Source: Helianthus annuus (taxonomy: Eukaryota; Streptophyta; Magnoliopsida; Asterales; Asteraceae). From it: a stretch of 64,000 nucleotides of DNA. The position numbers and the translations under genes were made by a program. The stretch lies in contig NC_035433.2 of assembly GCF_002127325.2 (NCBI RefSeq), positions 88,157,350 to 88,221,349 on the forward strand, read 5' to 3'. The notes under the pieces are model-generated. The model was given only the letters and a program-made list of their open reading frames with translations, ran no database searches and was not told the origin of the DNA. Positions 1 to 10,930 of this stretch are shown here, in pieces. How positions within the stretch are numbered: the first letter of the stretch is position 1; every line of letters begins with the position of its first letter.

Positions 1-45
1 ATGGCACCGTGACCCCACCTCCCATCTCCCTCAACCCCTAAAGCC

Positions 46-53
46 TATATATA
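46..53 (+). promoter_or_regulatory. TATA box of the YUCCA gene
   Basis: TATATATA lies about 150 bp upstream of the first in-frame ATG at 203. The sequence between is CA-rich and T-poor, like a plant 5' UTR (CAACAACAATCAAC around 97-110). Transcription would start near 75-85. This is inferred from motif and spacing only; more distal promoter elements lie outside the window. Confidence 0.55.
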
Positions 54-202
54 CACATATGCATTCCCTTTCACAATTCATTCAAAACTCACTTCAACAA
101 CAATCAACTTTCAACTCCTAAAAACCTTAAAGAAAACAAGTCTTTAACCAATCTCCCCAAGAAACCTATTTGCTTGTATTAATTTCATACAAATTTGCCA
201 AA

Positions 203-1732
203 ATGTTTAGCTTCTCACAGCAAAATAACTTCTTTGGTCCTAGATGTGTGTGGGTCAACGGTCCTGTCATAGTAGGGGCGGGTCCATCAGGGCTAGCCAT
301 TTCGGCCTGCCTCAAGGATCAAGGCATCCCTTTTGTAGTCATCGAAAGATCTGACTGTATCGCTTCTCTTTGGCAAAAACGTACCTATGACCGCCTAAAA
401 CTCCACCTCCCGAAGAAATTCTGTCAACTTCCCAAAGTACCATTCCCCGAAGAGTATCCCGAGTACCCTACAAAGAAACAATTCGTCGATTACCTCGAGA
501 ACTATGCAAAAAAGTTCGACATCAAGCCGCAGTTCAACGAGTGCGTGCAATCGGCAAAATACGATGATGCATGTAAGCTCTGGCGGGTTAAGACCGTCTC
601 CACAACCGGATCAATCCGGGCCGAGACGGAGTATATCTGCCAGATGCTTGTTGTGGCCACCGGAGAAAACGCCGAAGGAGTAATACCGGATATTGAAGGT
701 CTCAAAGACTTCTCCGGTGAAGTGATCCATGCAAAAGATTACAAGTCCGGCCAGAAATACGCAGGAAAGAAGGTTTTGGTCGTCGGTTGTGGGAATTCCG
801 GCATGGAAGTCTCTCTTGATCTCTCTAACTACAATGCAAAGCCATCAATGGTGGTTCGAAGCTCGGTGAGTAATCAACTAAGCATAAATAACCATAAGTT
901 TTTCTGACAAACGATAGAAAAATTACAGAAGAACGACAGTTTTGTCTAAAAGTTTTCGCTAAAGCCTGTTTCCTACGCATTTCCTAAAAAACTAATACCC
1001 ATTACAATCAAGATACTAATTCATCTTATTACATTTTCAGGTTCATGTTTTACCAAGAGAAATCATGGGCAAATCGACATTCGATCTAGCCATGATGCTA
1101 ATGAAATGGTTACCTCTATGGATAGTTGACAAGATCCTCTTGATCTTTGCATGGTTCCTAATTGGAGACATACAACGATACGGTATCAAACGACCATCTT
1201 TAGGTCCACTCACACTCAAAAACAACCATGGAAAGACCCCGGTTCTCGACATAGGAACCCTCGAGAAAATCCGGTCAGGCGACATAGCGGTTGTGCCCGG
1301 AATCAAAAGGTTCACAGAGAAAACAGTAGAGCTAGTCAACGGTGACATTCTGGACATAGATTCAGTCATTTTGGCAACTGGGTATTTCAGCAACGTCCCA
1401 TTTTGGCTTCATGTAAGGATCAAAATACAATCTTTATTACTATTTGGATAATCTTTTTGATTAAATGATCATATTAACTAACTGAAAGTTGACCTTTTTA
1501 TTAACAGGAGAAAGAGTTCTTTGCTGAAAATGGGTTCCCAAAAACACCATTTCCCAATGGCTGGAAGGGGAAAGGAGGGCTATATGCTTCAGGGTTTACA
1601 AGGAGAGGCTTGGCTGGGGCTACTGCTGATGCAGTTAAAATATCAAAAGATATTGGAAAAGAATGGAAAAAGGAGTTGAATCAGAAGAAACAGAAGGTTC
1701 CAACACACAGAAGATGCATTTCAACTTTCTAA
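203..1732 (+). CDS. YUC: YUCCA-type flavin-containing monooxygenase (indole-3-pyruvate monooxygenase)
   Basis: Three exons, 203-865, 1041-1412 and 1508-1732, joined by GT-AG introns (donors GTGAGT and GTAAGG), give about 419 residues, the usual YUCCA length. YUCCA enzymes use FAD and NADPH to convert indole-3-pyruvate to auxin, the last step of the TAA/YUC pathway. Visible motifs are the FAD site GAGPSG (residues 25-30), an FMO-type [11 protein letters not shown] (170-180), the NADPH site GCGNSG (195-200) and LATGY near 332-336. The [13 protein letters not shown] block and the C-terminal RRCISTF ending point to the YUC3/5/7/8/9 branch by memory. The frame is open upstream to a TTG at 170, but 203 is the first ATG and matches the family N-terminus ([11 protein letters not shown] at 11-21). 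No lesion was seen, so it is probably functional. The exact paralogue number cannot be assigned. Confidence 0.93.
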
Positions 1733-1965
1733 ACTTGTTATTATTCTTCTTTTAAAAATATATGTATGAATATATATATATGAATATACCCACAAGGCCA
1801 GCCATCTCCACAAAGCCCTAACAGAAGTTTTTGAAGAATGTTTGGGTGTTTTGCATAGTGAGGATGATGTGACTCCCTTTTCTTTCTTTCTTTCTTTTAT
1901 ATTTTTTTTTCTAAACAATGTTGTATACACTTTGTAGAAGATTATACTTTCAATGAAAATGTCTT
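1733..1965 (+). other. YUCCA 3' UTR with a likely poly(A) signal
   Basis: Downstream of the stop codon the sequence is T-rich. It contains AATGAAA at 1952-1958, a near-match to the plant AATAAA signal, after a TTTCTTTCTTTC tract. The mRNA probably ends near 1970-1985. This is inferred from composition. Confidence 0.45.
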
Positions 1966-2136
1966 GCTTGTCTAGTTTATATATATGTCTTATCCATTAT
2001 GAATTTATTTCTTGGTTTTTTGGGTTGTTTAAGATAACCTAACCTAGCCTGTTTAATCAAGGAATATACAAGAACTATTTCTTGGTTACGGGTTTGATTT
2101 TCTTGTAACCTTCGGTATGGTAGATTAACTGCATAA

Positions 2137-2589
2137 GGGTGAACGGAGTGGGGGCGGTAAACCCACTCGGTACCGACCCCCCTCCAATGCCAACCATTTT
2201 TACCGATCGGGGAAGCATGGAGATTACCGAAATAGGGGCGAAATCGGTGAAGGTTCACTGACTCGGTGAAGGGAAGGAAAGGGGGAGAGAGAGGGTGTGT
2301 GGTGGGGTCTATTTCTTCTCAACCAATCACACATTTTTCCTTTTTTTTAAATAGTTTATATAAACTCCATTAGATAAACCACCGCCAACGTTTTTTAGCA
2401 TTAGGTAAACAATTGTCATGGCGCTATATAATTAGGTGATTTGGAAGTTTACCTATTGTAAGTGTTTAACCACTCCCTTCACCCTAAACTTCCTTACCGA
2501 TTCAAAAGTCAAACAAGCATACATGACGCATTCCACCTAAGACAATATTCGGTACCAAATTGGTTTTACCAAAGCCATTCCCTCCACCC
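2137..2589. mobile_element. PIF/Harbinger (Tourist)-type MITE
   Basis: The ends are inverted repeats. The left end starts GGGTGAACGGAGTGG; the right end, read on the minus strand, starts GGGTGGAGGGAATGG, and similarity continues about 40 bp to a GGTACCGA block in each arm. The trinucleotide TAA flanks both ends (2134-2136 and 2590-2592), the classic Harbinger target duplication. A second inverted end also followed by TAA lies inside at about 2470-2487, so the element may be two nested units. It has no coding capacity. A short ORF across the left half is ignored. Confidence 0.6.
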
Positions 2590-2717
2590 TAAGTAAATAA
2601 ACAATCAAATAAAATGTGAATAGTCTATATATAAGTTATAAACATGTTCAACATGTTTGGATAAAAAGATAATTTGGGAATTTTATCTATCATGTCGTTT
2701 AAAAACAACTAGATTAT

Positions 2718-2759
<42 letters not shown>

Positions 2760-3034
2760 TTATTATAAAAGAAATTGTTGAACATATAAATGTATATACA
2801 TACATATAATATAATATTTAGAAACCGAAAATGAGGCATATGGAAGGGCTTATATCACTCTTCGGCAACATTATTTTTGTATACATGTGCCGATAATAAT
2901 TTTGTTCTCTTGAAAAAAGGTCCATTATTAATTGATGTCCATACTCATGCTCAACTTGCGGATCAATACTTACACCCTTATTTTATATTATGTATTAGGT
3001 TACAACCTCGTATAATACATAGGTTGAATTCTAA
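2590..3034. other. AT-rich intergenic DNA with a TTA microsatellite
   Basis: No gene is visible. A (TTA)n microsatellite of about 48 bp lies at 2718-2766, with one interruption. The rest is AT-rich low-information sequence. Confidence 0.6.
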
Positions 3035-3330
3035 TGAGGTGGTGGTAGAGTGGGACTTGAGGTTTAAAGGGACTCAGGTTCGATTCTTGCCATCCACATT
3101 ATTTTATGTGGCACTTGGTGATGATGAGAGACTAGACGAATAGGTGGAGATCGCTAGCTCGATCTTTGAACTAAGTGACTTTTACCCCGCCGCACTATCG
3201 TGCCTTCAGGCGAGTGTTCACGGGCTTCGGCCCTAGGTGAGGGCTTTCCCCGGTTCGGAGGCGAGTGTATCCCGATGTGGTGAATTTCGCCAGTAGCCCA
3301 TTTGGAGGATTCGTTGGCCGTTCAAAAAAA
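3035..3330 (+). mobile_element. tRNA-derived SINE, copy 1
   Basis: A pol III box A match (TGGTAGAGTGGG, about 3043-3054) is followed by a box B match (GGTTCGATTC, about 3079-3088), as in tRNA genes. The body contains GGGCTTCGGCCCTAGGTGAG and ends in CAAAAAAA at 3323-3330. A second, diverged copy lies in reverse orientation at 35863-36168, so this is a dispersed family rather than a lone tRNA relic. It sits inside the AT-rich tandem array that continues at 3331. Confidence 0.72.
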
Positions 3331-3670
3331 TATACACGGGTTGAATAAATGTAATTTTATATACTAAATAATATATCTTTAAAAATCACGTGTATTACAC
3401 GAGTTGATTAATTGTAATTTTATATATTGATTAAATAATAAAAAAAATTATTCTTTAAGAACCATGTGTATTATACAGGTTGAATAAATATAATTTTATA
3501 TACAAATAACAAAAAAAGTTATATCTTTAAAAAATTCGTGTATTACACGAGTAGAATAAATGCAATTTTGTATATTAACAAATAAAAAAGTTTAATCTTT
3601 AAAAAACCTCGTGTAGGGTTGAATAAATCTAATTTTATATCAAATAATATTGAAAGTTATATGCAATTTG
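3331..3670. repeat. Degenerate AT-rich tandem array (unit about 75 bp)
   Basis: Four to five diverged copies share the pattern GTTGAATAAATGTAATTTTATATA, then A-rich sequence, then TTAAAAA and a CGTGTATTACAC-like block. The copies begin near 3339, 3402, 3480, 3550 and 3618. A partial copy just left of the SINE (around 3005-3033) suggests the SINE inserted into the array. Confidence 0.6.
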
Positions 3671-3894
3671 ATTTATAAATTAAGTAATAAAATCGACATA
3701 ATATGTTTTTAATTAATGAAAAGAAAAATAAATAATATGTTAATACAAAGTTTGGATTTCGTGATTAATAATTTGGTTTATTTAAAAAATATCTTAAATT
3801 AACAATTTAGATTTGAGGATAATATTTTATTAGAAAAGTATAAGGATTTTATTCTATATTCAAAATAGAGAACCCAAAATTTTAAAATTCTTTG

Positions 3895-4081
3895 GTGATT
3901 AATGATCGATTTTCTCAGTTTTGCTAAGGATTTGCTACGGATTTCATTCGGGACGGAATATTCGTAGCAAAATGGTAGCAAAATGTGTCCGTAGCTAATC
4001 CGTAGTTAATTCGTAGCAAAATTTGCGACCGATTTTCCTCGTAGCAAAACTTCATAGTAAATGCTTCTTTTTGTACTAGTG
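3895..4081 (-). mobile_element. Terminus of a CACTA (En/Spm) transposon
   Basis: Read on the minus strand the sequence starts at 4081 with CACTAGTACAAAAAG, the typical CACTA terminal inverted repeat. Inward of it are repeated subterminal motifs (GTAGCAAAA and GCTACGGAT in both orientations), which in this superfamily bind the transposase. I did not find the opposite CACTA end within a few kilobases, so the element is probably truncated. No transposase is visible. Confidence 0.55.
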
Positions 4082-4989
4082 ATTATGGACAACATTCACA
4101 CTTGATATCAAATTGTATTTGAAACAAAGAATAAATGCACGTCATTAAAATTTAATGTTTCAGTTTTATTAAAATACATTACTTGTATCACAAGGCAGAC
4201 AAAGATTAGATTAAATAGTAAACCAAAGTTATTTAAATATGATGCAGTGATATAAATTTAGTTAAAATTTTCAATTATTGAAATTAGATAATTTAAAGAA
4301 AATTCATATTTAGTATATTAAACCTTTATCTTTAATCACAATTGTCATATTTATTTGAATTTGATATATTAAATAGAGATAATGGAGAAAAATATATTAG
4401 GCGAGAAAATAAAAAATAGATGGCTACAATGAATGACACGTCTCCTTTATATGTTTCTTTTATTATATGGTATAGATATAGATATAGATGTATAATATAT
4501 AGGAGAATTTTAATATAAAACTTATGTTTAGTAAACAATCATATATAATGTTTCATAAATATATGAGACGAAAAATGACCATATAACCCGTTACATGACC
4601 ATCATATATATATTATACTAATTAAGTAGTATGTATAAATGTTTATACAATTCTAGTTCTTGTATTAGCTTCTCGTGTTTGTGGAGACGCAAGATTAAGA
4701 TTAAGGACTTTTAGGAGGATGACACAGTTTTTGTATTAGCGTCTCGTGTTAGGAGCTTAGCTTCTTTAGTCCTTTTTGGTGGCTTAGGAATATCACAACT
4801 GACATGTGTGTCATTTTGAAGTGCAATATGTTCCTATTTTATGTTTTCATCTATTGTGGTAGCTTAGTAAGAATATGTTTAGTACTATTTATGTAGTTAT
4901 ATGTCTTCTTCCGTTTTATTTTGACTTGCCTATATATGATTTTATATGATCATATGTTTTTTTCTGTTTTTATTTTACTCTTTTACCCA
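4082..4989. other. AT-rich intergenic DNA, nothing recognised
   Basis: About 900 bp of AT-rich sequence with no credible ORF. A short phrase, TTGTATTAGC followed by GTCTCGTGTT, is repeated near 4660-4755. Confidence 0.5.
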
Positions 4990-5123
4990 TCGAGCCGAGG
5001 GGTCTTATCGGAAGCAACCTCTCTATTCCTACGGGGTCGAGGTAAGACTGTCTACATCTTACCCTCCTCAGACCTTACCTTAGCTTTGCTATTGGTGGGA
5101 TTTACTGAGTACGATGATGATGA
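4990..5123 (+). mobile_element. 3' domain of an angiosperm tRNA-derived SINE
   Basis: The stretch from GAGCCGAGGGGTC through CAACCTCTCTATTCCTACGG, TACCCTCCTCAGACCTTACC and GGTGGGATTTACTGAG to GATGATGATGA matches, by memory, the widespread 3' domain of plant SINEs that ends in a simple trinucleotide tail. No box A or box B head was identified, so the copy is truncated at its 5' end. Confidence 0.6.
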
Positions 5124-5784
5124 CAATTCTAGTTCTTGTAATTCTCTACTTTTAACATAAAAAGATATACCATCAAAGTTGTCTGATATGGGACAAAGCC
5201 TAAGCAATGAAGGTGGCTGGTTTCCAAAATGTCGGATGGCTCTATATTTGTGGAAGGGGATTTCAGTGGTAGGCATGAGACCTAAAGTTCAACAATTTAA
5301 TTAAGTCATATGCTTAATTAGTATTTTAGACATTTATTTAACAAACAAATTATCAAAAGAGGTATGCAACTTGTTTGATATGGTTGTGCAGACAGCTACT
5401 TGGATTCTATGGCGAAAGCATAATGAGGCTAAGTTTAATTCTAAATGGTCTTGATGTAATACTTACTATAATGTTAAACTCTGTTTTATTTGGATTTTTA
5501 GTAAATGACAAAAAGAAATGTTCAATTGGACATAATAGATACGTTGCCATAGTTACTAATATTGGAATCTTTTCTACACTTTTTACATTAAAAACTATTA
5601 CGATAACTCACTCACATTAAATCAAAACAATCTATAGCCACTTGGCAATTTTTTACATCATTTATTGTCACATGGTATTCTCTTAATATATTGTTAGTGT
5701 GTTTAGAAGGAAAAAAAGAAAGGTTGAATTACAACATATAGTTTAAAGTTTGCTTATTAAATCTTTATTATATATATATATATG
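5124..5784. other. AT-rich intergenic DNA, nothing recognised
   Basis: About 660 bp without a supported gene; small ORFs are short and family-less. A short (TA)n run lies just before the next element. Confidence 0.5.
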
Positions 5785-6063
5785 GTAGGGATCCTAAGAG
5801 AAGTCCATCCTATTTGAGAAATTTGAGAAGTGTTCTGGACCACAAATTTTCCTAAGCTTTTCGTAATATACACATATGTATAGTTTAAAATCAACTATAT
5901 ACATATATGTATATTGTCAAATCTTGAATTATACACATGTGTATATAGTTAATTTTGAACTATACATATGTGTATATTACGAAAAGCTTAAGAAAAATGT
6001 GTGGTCCAGAATGCTTCTCAAGTTTCTCAATTAGCCTAGTACTTCTCACACGATCCTAGGGTT
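5785..6063. mobile_element. Hairpin MITE (foldback element)
   Basis: The whole segment is one imperfect inverted repeat. The left arm (GGATCCTAAGAGAAGT, TTGAGAAG, CTGGACCACA, TAAGCTTTTCGTAATATACA) is mirrored in the right arm (TGTATATTACGAAAAGCTTA, TGTGGTCCAG, CTTCTCAA, ACTTCTCACACGATCC). Its centre near 5905-5940 is itself palindromic (ATACATATATGTAT). It abuts the truncated 5' LTR of the Gypsy element. No clear target duplication was found. Confidence 0.65.
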
Positions 6064-6457
6064 AACCGGTTGATAAACATCCTACATATTGATAAACATC
6101 CTACATATTAACCGGTTGTTTCTAAATAAATGAAATTCCATCTTTTATATGGAAATTTGATTATTAAAAATGTTACTACAAAAAGAATCCTGAATGAAAT
6201 CCTTGTAAAAGAAGTTGTAAAATAATCTAATTAAGCAAGGTCATAAATTATTAGAGTCCAAGACTTGTTCTTGGTATTTCCGTCAATTCTATCTTCCCAC
6301 AAGAATCCAAAGTGAAGTGAAAACATGTGAGGAGTAAACAAGCATGCAATGGTTGAGCAAGAGGGTCCCCACAACTGAAAAAGATGGCATGAATTCGGAC
6401 TTATATGATTGCATGGTCAAGGCTTGAAAGTTTGCAAATTTTTGTCCTCTGACCATC

Positions 6458-6611
6458 GGTTACGGACCGTAAGGGTCATGGCTTACGGTCCGTAAGATGC
6501 ATACCTGGGCGATTTCAGCAAGGGTCGGTTACGGACCGCAACCAATTCAGCATACGGTCCGCAAGAGCTACATACGGACCGCAAGAGCTTAGGCTTACGG
6601 TCCGTAAGCCT
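6458..6611 (+). promoter_or_regulatory. Cluster of six TTACGG(A/T)CCGTAA palindromes in the LTR U3
   Basis: Six near-palindromic copies of TTACGGACCGTAA, or variants with GCAA at one side, occur in alternating orientation within about 150 bp, some 175-330 bp upstream of the TATA box at 6785. The same cluster of six is kept in the minus-strand solo LTRs at 24084-24245 and 52591-52745. It could be a transcription-factor binding array or a hairpin-forming, silencing-prone segment. The role is inferred. Confidence 0.55.
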
Positions 6612-6784
6612 GTCGCTGGCAGCAGAAAATGGACAGCTGCCTGTTCAGCCTGTTGCACCGCCTTATTGAGATGGTTTTCGAAACAAGGGACTTGCTAGGC
6701 AGTATTTAGCCTATTAGGGACACCTGGGGTGATCTTGTAACCATCCTAGACTTGCATGTCTTGATCTTGAGCTCATTGGTTCAC

Positions 6785-6792
6785 TATATAAG
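6785..6792 (+). promoter_or_regulatory. LTR TATA box (family A)
   Basis: TATATAAG sits in the middle of the 5' LTR and is conserved in the related solo LTRs (about 23909 and 52405 on the minus strand). It would drive the genomic RNA with a start near 6815. The 3' LTR of this element has lost it. Confidence 0.6.
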
Positions 6793-9531
6793 AGCATGAA
6801 GTTGTAACCATTTCATTTGCTCACTTGGAACTTTTGTTCAAGACATTTCTGGAGCTCCTGGTCAGCAACCATTTTCTCTTAGGCTCCATAAGCATCATTA
6901 GGACTCGTGTAAGTGTCCTTAACCTTCCTTAATCCATTTTAGCTTAGTTAATTAGCTAAAAATCAAGCCATCGTACTTAAGGTTTGACTTCGAGATTAGT
7001 CCATAATTACTCAGTCAAATCTCGAATTAAAAATACTTATAAGTAGGTAATTATGTGGGTAACAAACCCTTAAAAGGGTATTATCAAATTCCCAATCTAA
7101 CCATGTTAATTGTCGAGTCAAAGTATACTTTAAAAAGTCAACAGAATGCTTAAATCCAAATTAACACATAATTAGCAATGTAGGATACATGCAACCTGTT
7201 TGATCATTAATATAACTTGGTAACTAATGTAAGAACATGTCCCAACATGTTCAACTCGACAATTTTCTGTTTAGACCCGGTTTGGAACCGAAAGTCGCAT
7301 AGTTTGACTTTCGCTTTGACTTTCAGTTCTGACCCGTTTAATCAAGTTTAAGATTGCCTTAGAGCTTCTTTTGGACCTAGTAACATGTTAGTATAACCCT
7401 CTGTGATTATACGGCTTAGTTCACTAGTTGTCTAATTATTATGCAAATTTCCGTTAAATGCCCATATGTTGACCATTATGCCCAAATGCCCATAAAATAT
7501 GATTTTTGAAAATGTAAAAGGGTAGACATCTTAGTTACTGAATAATAGACTTGTAACCAAAATTTGACATCAGTTTGAGGTACAGATTAAGAGTTATGCT
7601 CATTAGCGTAATTAGAAGCTTTCTTAGTAATTAATTAGCATAATTAGCATGTAGCCTATCTAAACCCGATTTTTATATCAAAACTTTATACCCACTGATA
7701 TATAATAATATTTTGAGAATTTTCAAGATTTGTATTTATTTTAAGGCTAAGCGTAACTTAGAATTTTAAGCTTAATTCGGCTAATGCCTGTTTTGCCCTT
7801 TTGGGCTATAAAATGAGTTTCATAAATCCTTTTGACCTCAAACCTTTTTCTACTGATTTGTTATACTAAATATATTATTTTGAGCCTCCTAGAATTATAA
7901 AAATATCAGCTTTTCTTTTAAAACCCGGAAATGGCTCCAAATCGCCTTTTTAGGCATTTTTACGACATAGTTTATGTCAAAACTAGTTTATATGTATAAG
8001 AGTCAATACCTACTGATATATTTAGTAAAATTCTATATTATAACAGTAAACTAAAGTTTGAAACTCAGATTTCCAGTTTTGACCTTTTAGGCTTATGTGA
8101 AATTACCAAAATGCCCTTTCGGTGCATAAGATGGTGATAATTAATAAAATTCACATATATATGATACCCTACTGTTATAACATGATAAACTAAGTATAAT
8201 TATTGATTTATTCAGATATGTAACTCAGATTGCTAGTCTAACTCTTCTATACCCTTTTAAATGACCAAAATGCCCTTATGAGGCGTAATTTAAGTTTAAA
8301 ATCATTTGGGGCATAATAGGACATATCTTACTGATATCACAACATATTTGGTGCATATAATCTCAGGAAACTTGTATATGATTTATATGGTTACCCGTTA
8401 CGCATTTTCGTGTTCGGATCGGCTTATGTAACTAGTTTACGCACAATAGCCAAAACGGGTCAAACCATATCATCTTTGTCTCAAAATCCAGAATGTGATC
8501 AATTTACCCATATTATACAAGTCTCCAAACTTGTTGGGCCTAAATCACATTCCTTCCCGGTTTCGCCTTCCATGCGAGTAAACCGTATTTATCCTTCGAA
8601 ACTAACCGGTCTAAGCTTAGGCTATATAAAAGACCCGTTAGGATTCTAATAGGTTATTATAAACCTTCGTTCCAGAATAGGAGACCAGTAAAAGACACTT
8701 GCATTTGCTTATTGTGGTTTATACTTACTCAGGTAAATACTTTTAACTTATTTTCCCTTATACGGGCTTGGGGTACGGTATATAAAATACCGCTTGGTCG
8801 GGCAATTGACCCTAACTTATTAGTAGTTGGGTATTATCAATGTGACCCGTTTAAAATTTAGTTTTGTTTGTTTTACGCCTTTGGGAGTTTAATGACCATG
8901 TCCCGGATATCCTTGGCATCATTCACGAAATGGCCACAACCTTGACACGCGGGTGTAGGCGTACACCCGACAATGTGTCCATATAACTCAGGTATAACCG
9001 TTGGTTTCCCGCTGCGGATTTATACTATGTTGTGTGTCTATTAACCTTAAACCTGGCACGAACCGGACGACTGAACGCATAACAAACATGTAATTCTTTT
9101 ACAAGTTTAGATTTAATTAATTATCCCAAGTTATAAAAAGTTTTGTGCCATGTGCATTTAAATCAATTTTTACAATATTTTCAAAATGAGTCAGTTAAAT
9201 TGTATTTACCAGTGTAAATTGACGTATTTTTCCCCAAAAGATTAAGTGCAGGTTCTACACGTAATAGGCGGGCTACTCCTTAGCATCGTTAGAGTCTCGC
9301 AAGCTTGGGATGCCATTCATCTGTTGAACAATTTTCCTTTTTATATTGATCCGCCTGTGGATCTATTTCAGCTACTATGTGATACTGGATATTACATTTT
9401 ATATGGTTGAAATAAATCTATTTTATTGCTTCCGCTGTGCATTATAGTTTGTGTTGTTTGACAATGATGATATCAACTACGTCACGATACTCCCCCACCG
9501 GTGACACGTGGAAATTAGGGGTGTGACAGGT

Positions 9532-9544
9532 TGGTATCAGAGCC
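9532..9544 (+). other. Primer-binding site (initiator tRNA-Met)
   Basis: TGGTATCAGAGCC begins three bases after the LTR end (CA at 9527-9528). This is the standard plant primer-binding site, complementary to the 3' end of initiator methionine tRNA, and it fixes the LTR/internal boundary and the plus orientation. Confidence 0.9.
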
Positions 9545-9719
9545 AACACTGAGTGAATTAAACACTAGCCTTTTGTGTTTAATCTCAGTGCACAAATTGC
9601 ACATTCTTCGAGTTCCGAGTCTAGACATCGAACATAGGACAAACTCTGTTTTTGTTTTATTCGGTCTTTTAATTTTTATATATATTGGTCGTTATCTTAA
9701 CCATGGTTGCAGGTTGAAA

Positions 9720-10930
9720 ATGCCGCCAAGATTTTTGAGAGGTCGAGGCAAGGGCCCAGTTACGGGCCATGATCATGAAGCCGGACCCTCACACCGGCGA
9801 ACGCCTTCCATCACCATGAGTACTAGCCCGCAGGAGCCATAGAGGCTCTACGTTGAACCTGGGAGGCGGTCAGTCTCTCTCAGTTCCTCACCTTCGTATC
9901 AGCATTCTTTTGGGCCCCAATCAGAGAACGAGCCCAACAACCAACCACCTTCTTTCATACCTTTACAGAGGTCCAACTCTCACCATCTTTTGGTGACCCT
10001 ACCCCCGCATTCCAAAGCCGGTTCAACCCGGCTAACTACCTTCTAGAACCCGTGGGTTTTAACCCACTAGGACCTGAGGATCACTTCTCAGGGGATCACG
10101 CGGACGACATGGACGAAGACACGGATCCCGTGGAGCCTGCGTCCGGAACACCGAACCACCCCATCGAAATCTCCGATGGGTCATCTTTCCATGGATCACC
10201 TTATCGTGGTCCTGACAGCTACGAGGCGAGGTTCAGGCAGATTGACTGGTATTTCACGCCTTCTGAACACTCGTCCCCATACCATCAGTAGCAGCAGGAT
10301 CCTTCTGAGGATCACCGATTTGTGGCAGTCACTCCGCCACCACCACCACCAGTGGAACAGCAACCGCCTCCAGAGCCACCGAGGCGGAGAAGGTCAAACG
10401 CACGGATGTCCGTGTAAGGAGGAGTCCGCATTAGCACTCCTCAACCCTCGAGTGGCAGTCATTATCCGCCACTCCAGGAAGAAGAAGAACCGCAGATGGG
10501 AGGTCCATCAAACCCCATCCCAGAGACTGCGCCTATGGCACCACCAGTGGGTTTTGATAACCCAATCCCTGCCTACTCCGGTTCAGCGGCGTATAACCCT
10601 TTCGAGCAGCCGGCGCATACCCATTACAACTATGCTAATGTAGACCCATACCAGGAGGCATGGGACTACAATGCTAGTCACCCAGAGGGACCCTATGGTG
10701 GTCTTTGGACCACTGGTTACCCAACTTATGGGTACCAGCGTCCGCCACCTCCTCAACCTCTGTACCAGCCGCCGCAGCCGTAGTTGATCCCGCCTGAGGG
10801 CCAGCAAGAGGTCCTTGAAAGATTGGACCGATGTGAACGGGAAATCCGAACAGAGTGCAGTAACACACGAGGCTTCTTCAAGGGATTATCAGACTTGATC
10901 AAAGGGAAGTCCAAAAGAAGGGGTCATTAA
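9720..10930 (+). pseudogene. Extra proline-rich ORF upstream of gag (broken)
   Basis: The first ATG after the LTR (9720, just after a TTGCAG splice-acceptor-like site at 9706-9711) opens a protein starting MPPRFLRGRGKGPVTG. It is broken by a stop at 9841-9843. The reading continues in a second frame (10052-10291, then 10496-10930 with a TAG near 10784), ending at TAA 10928-10930. The middle is rich in Pro, His, Ser and Tyr with PPPPPP and QPPPPEPP-type runs. The end is charged (QQEVLERLDRCEREIRTEC) and resembles a short coiled coil. It is separate from gag, which begins about 1 kb later. I do not recognise a function; it may be an accessory or N-terminal Gag-like protein. Confidence 0.6.

Larger units (their letters stand above)
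6064..9528 (+). repeat. 5' LTR of the family A Gypsy element (5' truncated)
   Basis: It is collinear with the 3' LTR from about 16752 onward and ends in GGGTGTGACA at 9528. The first ~210 bp present in the 3' LTR are missing. At its left end a 19-bp phrase, GATAAACATCCTACATATT, is tandemly duplicated. It keeps about 1.13 kb (about 6411-7545) that the 3' LTR lacks, including the palindrome cluster and TATA box. A canonical plant TATA (TATATAAG) is at 6785-6792 and a GTAAGT splice-donor consensus at 6909-6914. Confidence 0.88.

Noticed and set aside
170..202. N-terminal extension of YUCCA from position 170
   Set aside because: The codon is TTG, not ATG, and the added residues do not match the family.
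3035..3110. Functional tRNA gene
   Set aside because: Box A and box B are present, but acceptor and anticodon stems do not form and a SINE body and A-tail follow.
10583..10868. Minus-strand ORFs opposite the proline-rich ORF
   Set aside because: They are shadows of the plus-strand reading frame, with no family similarity.
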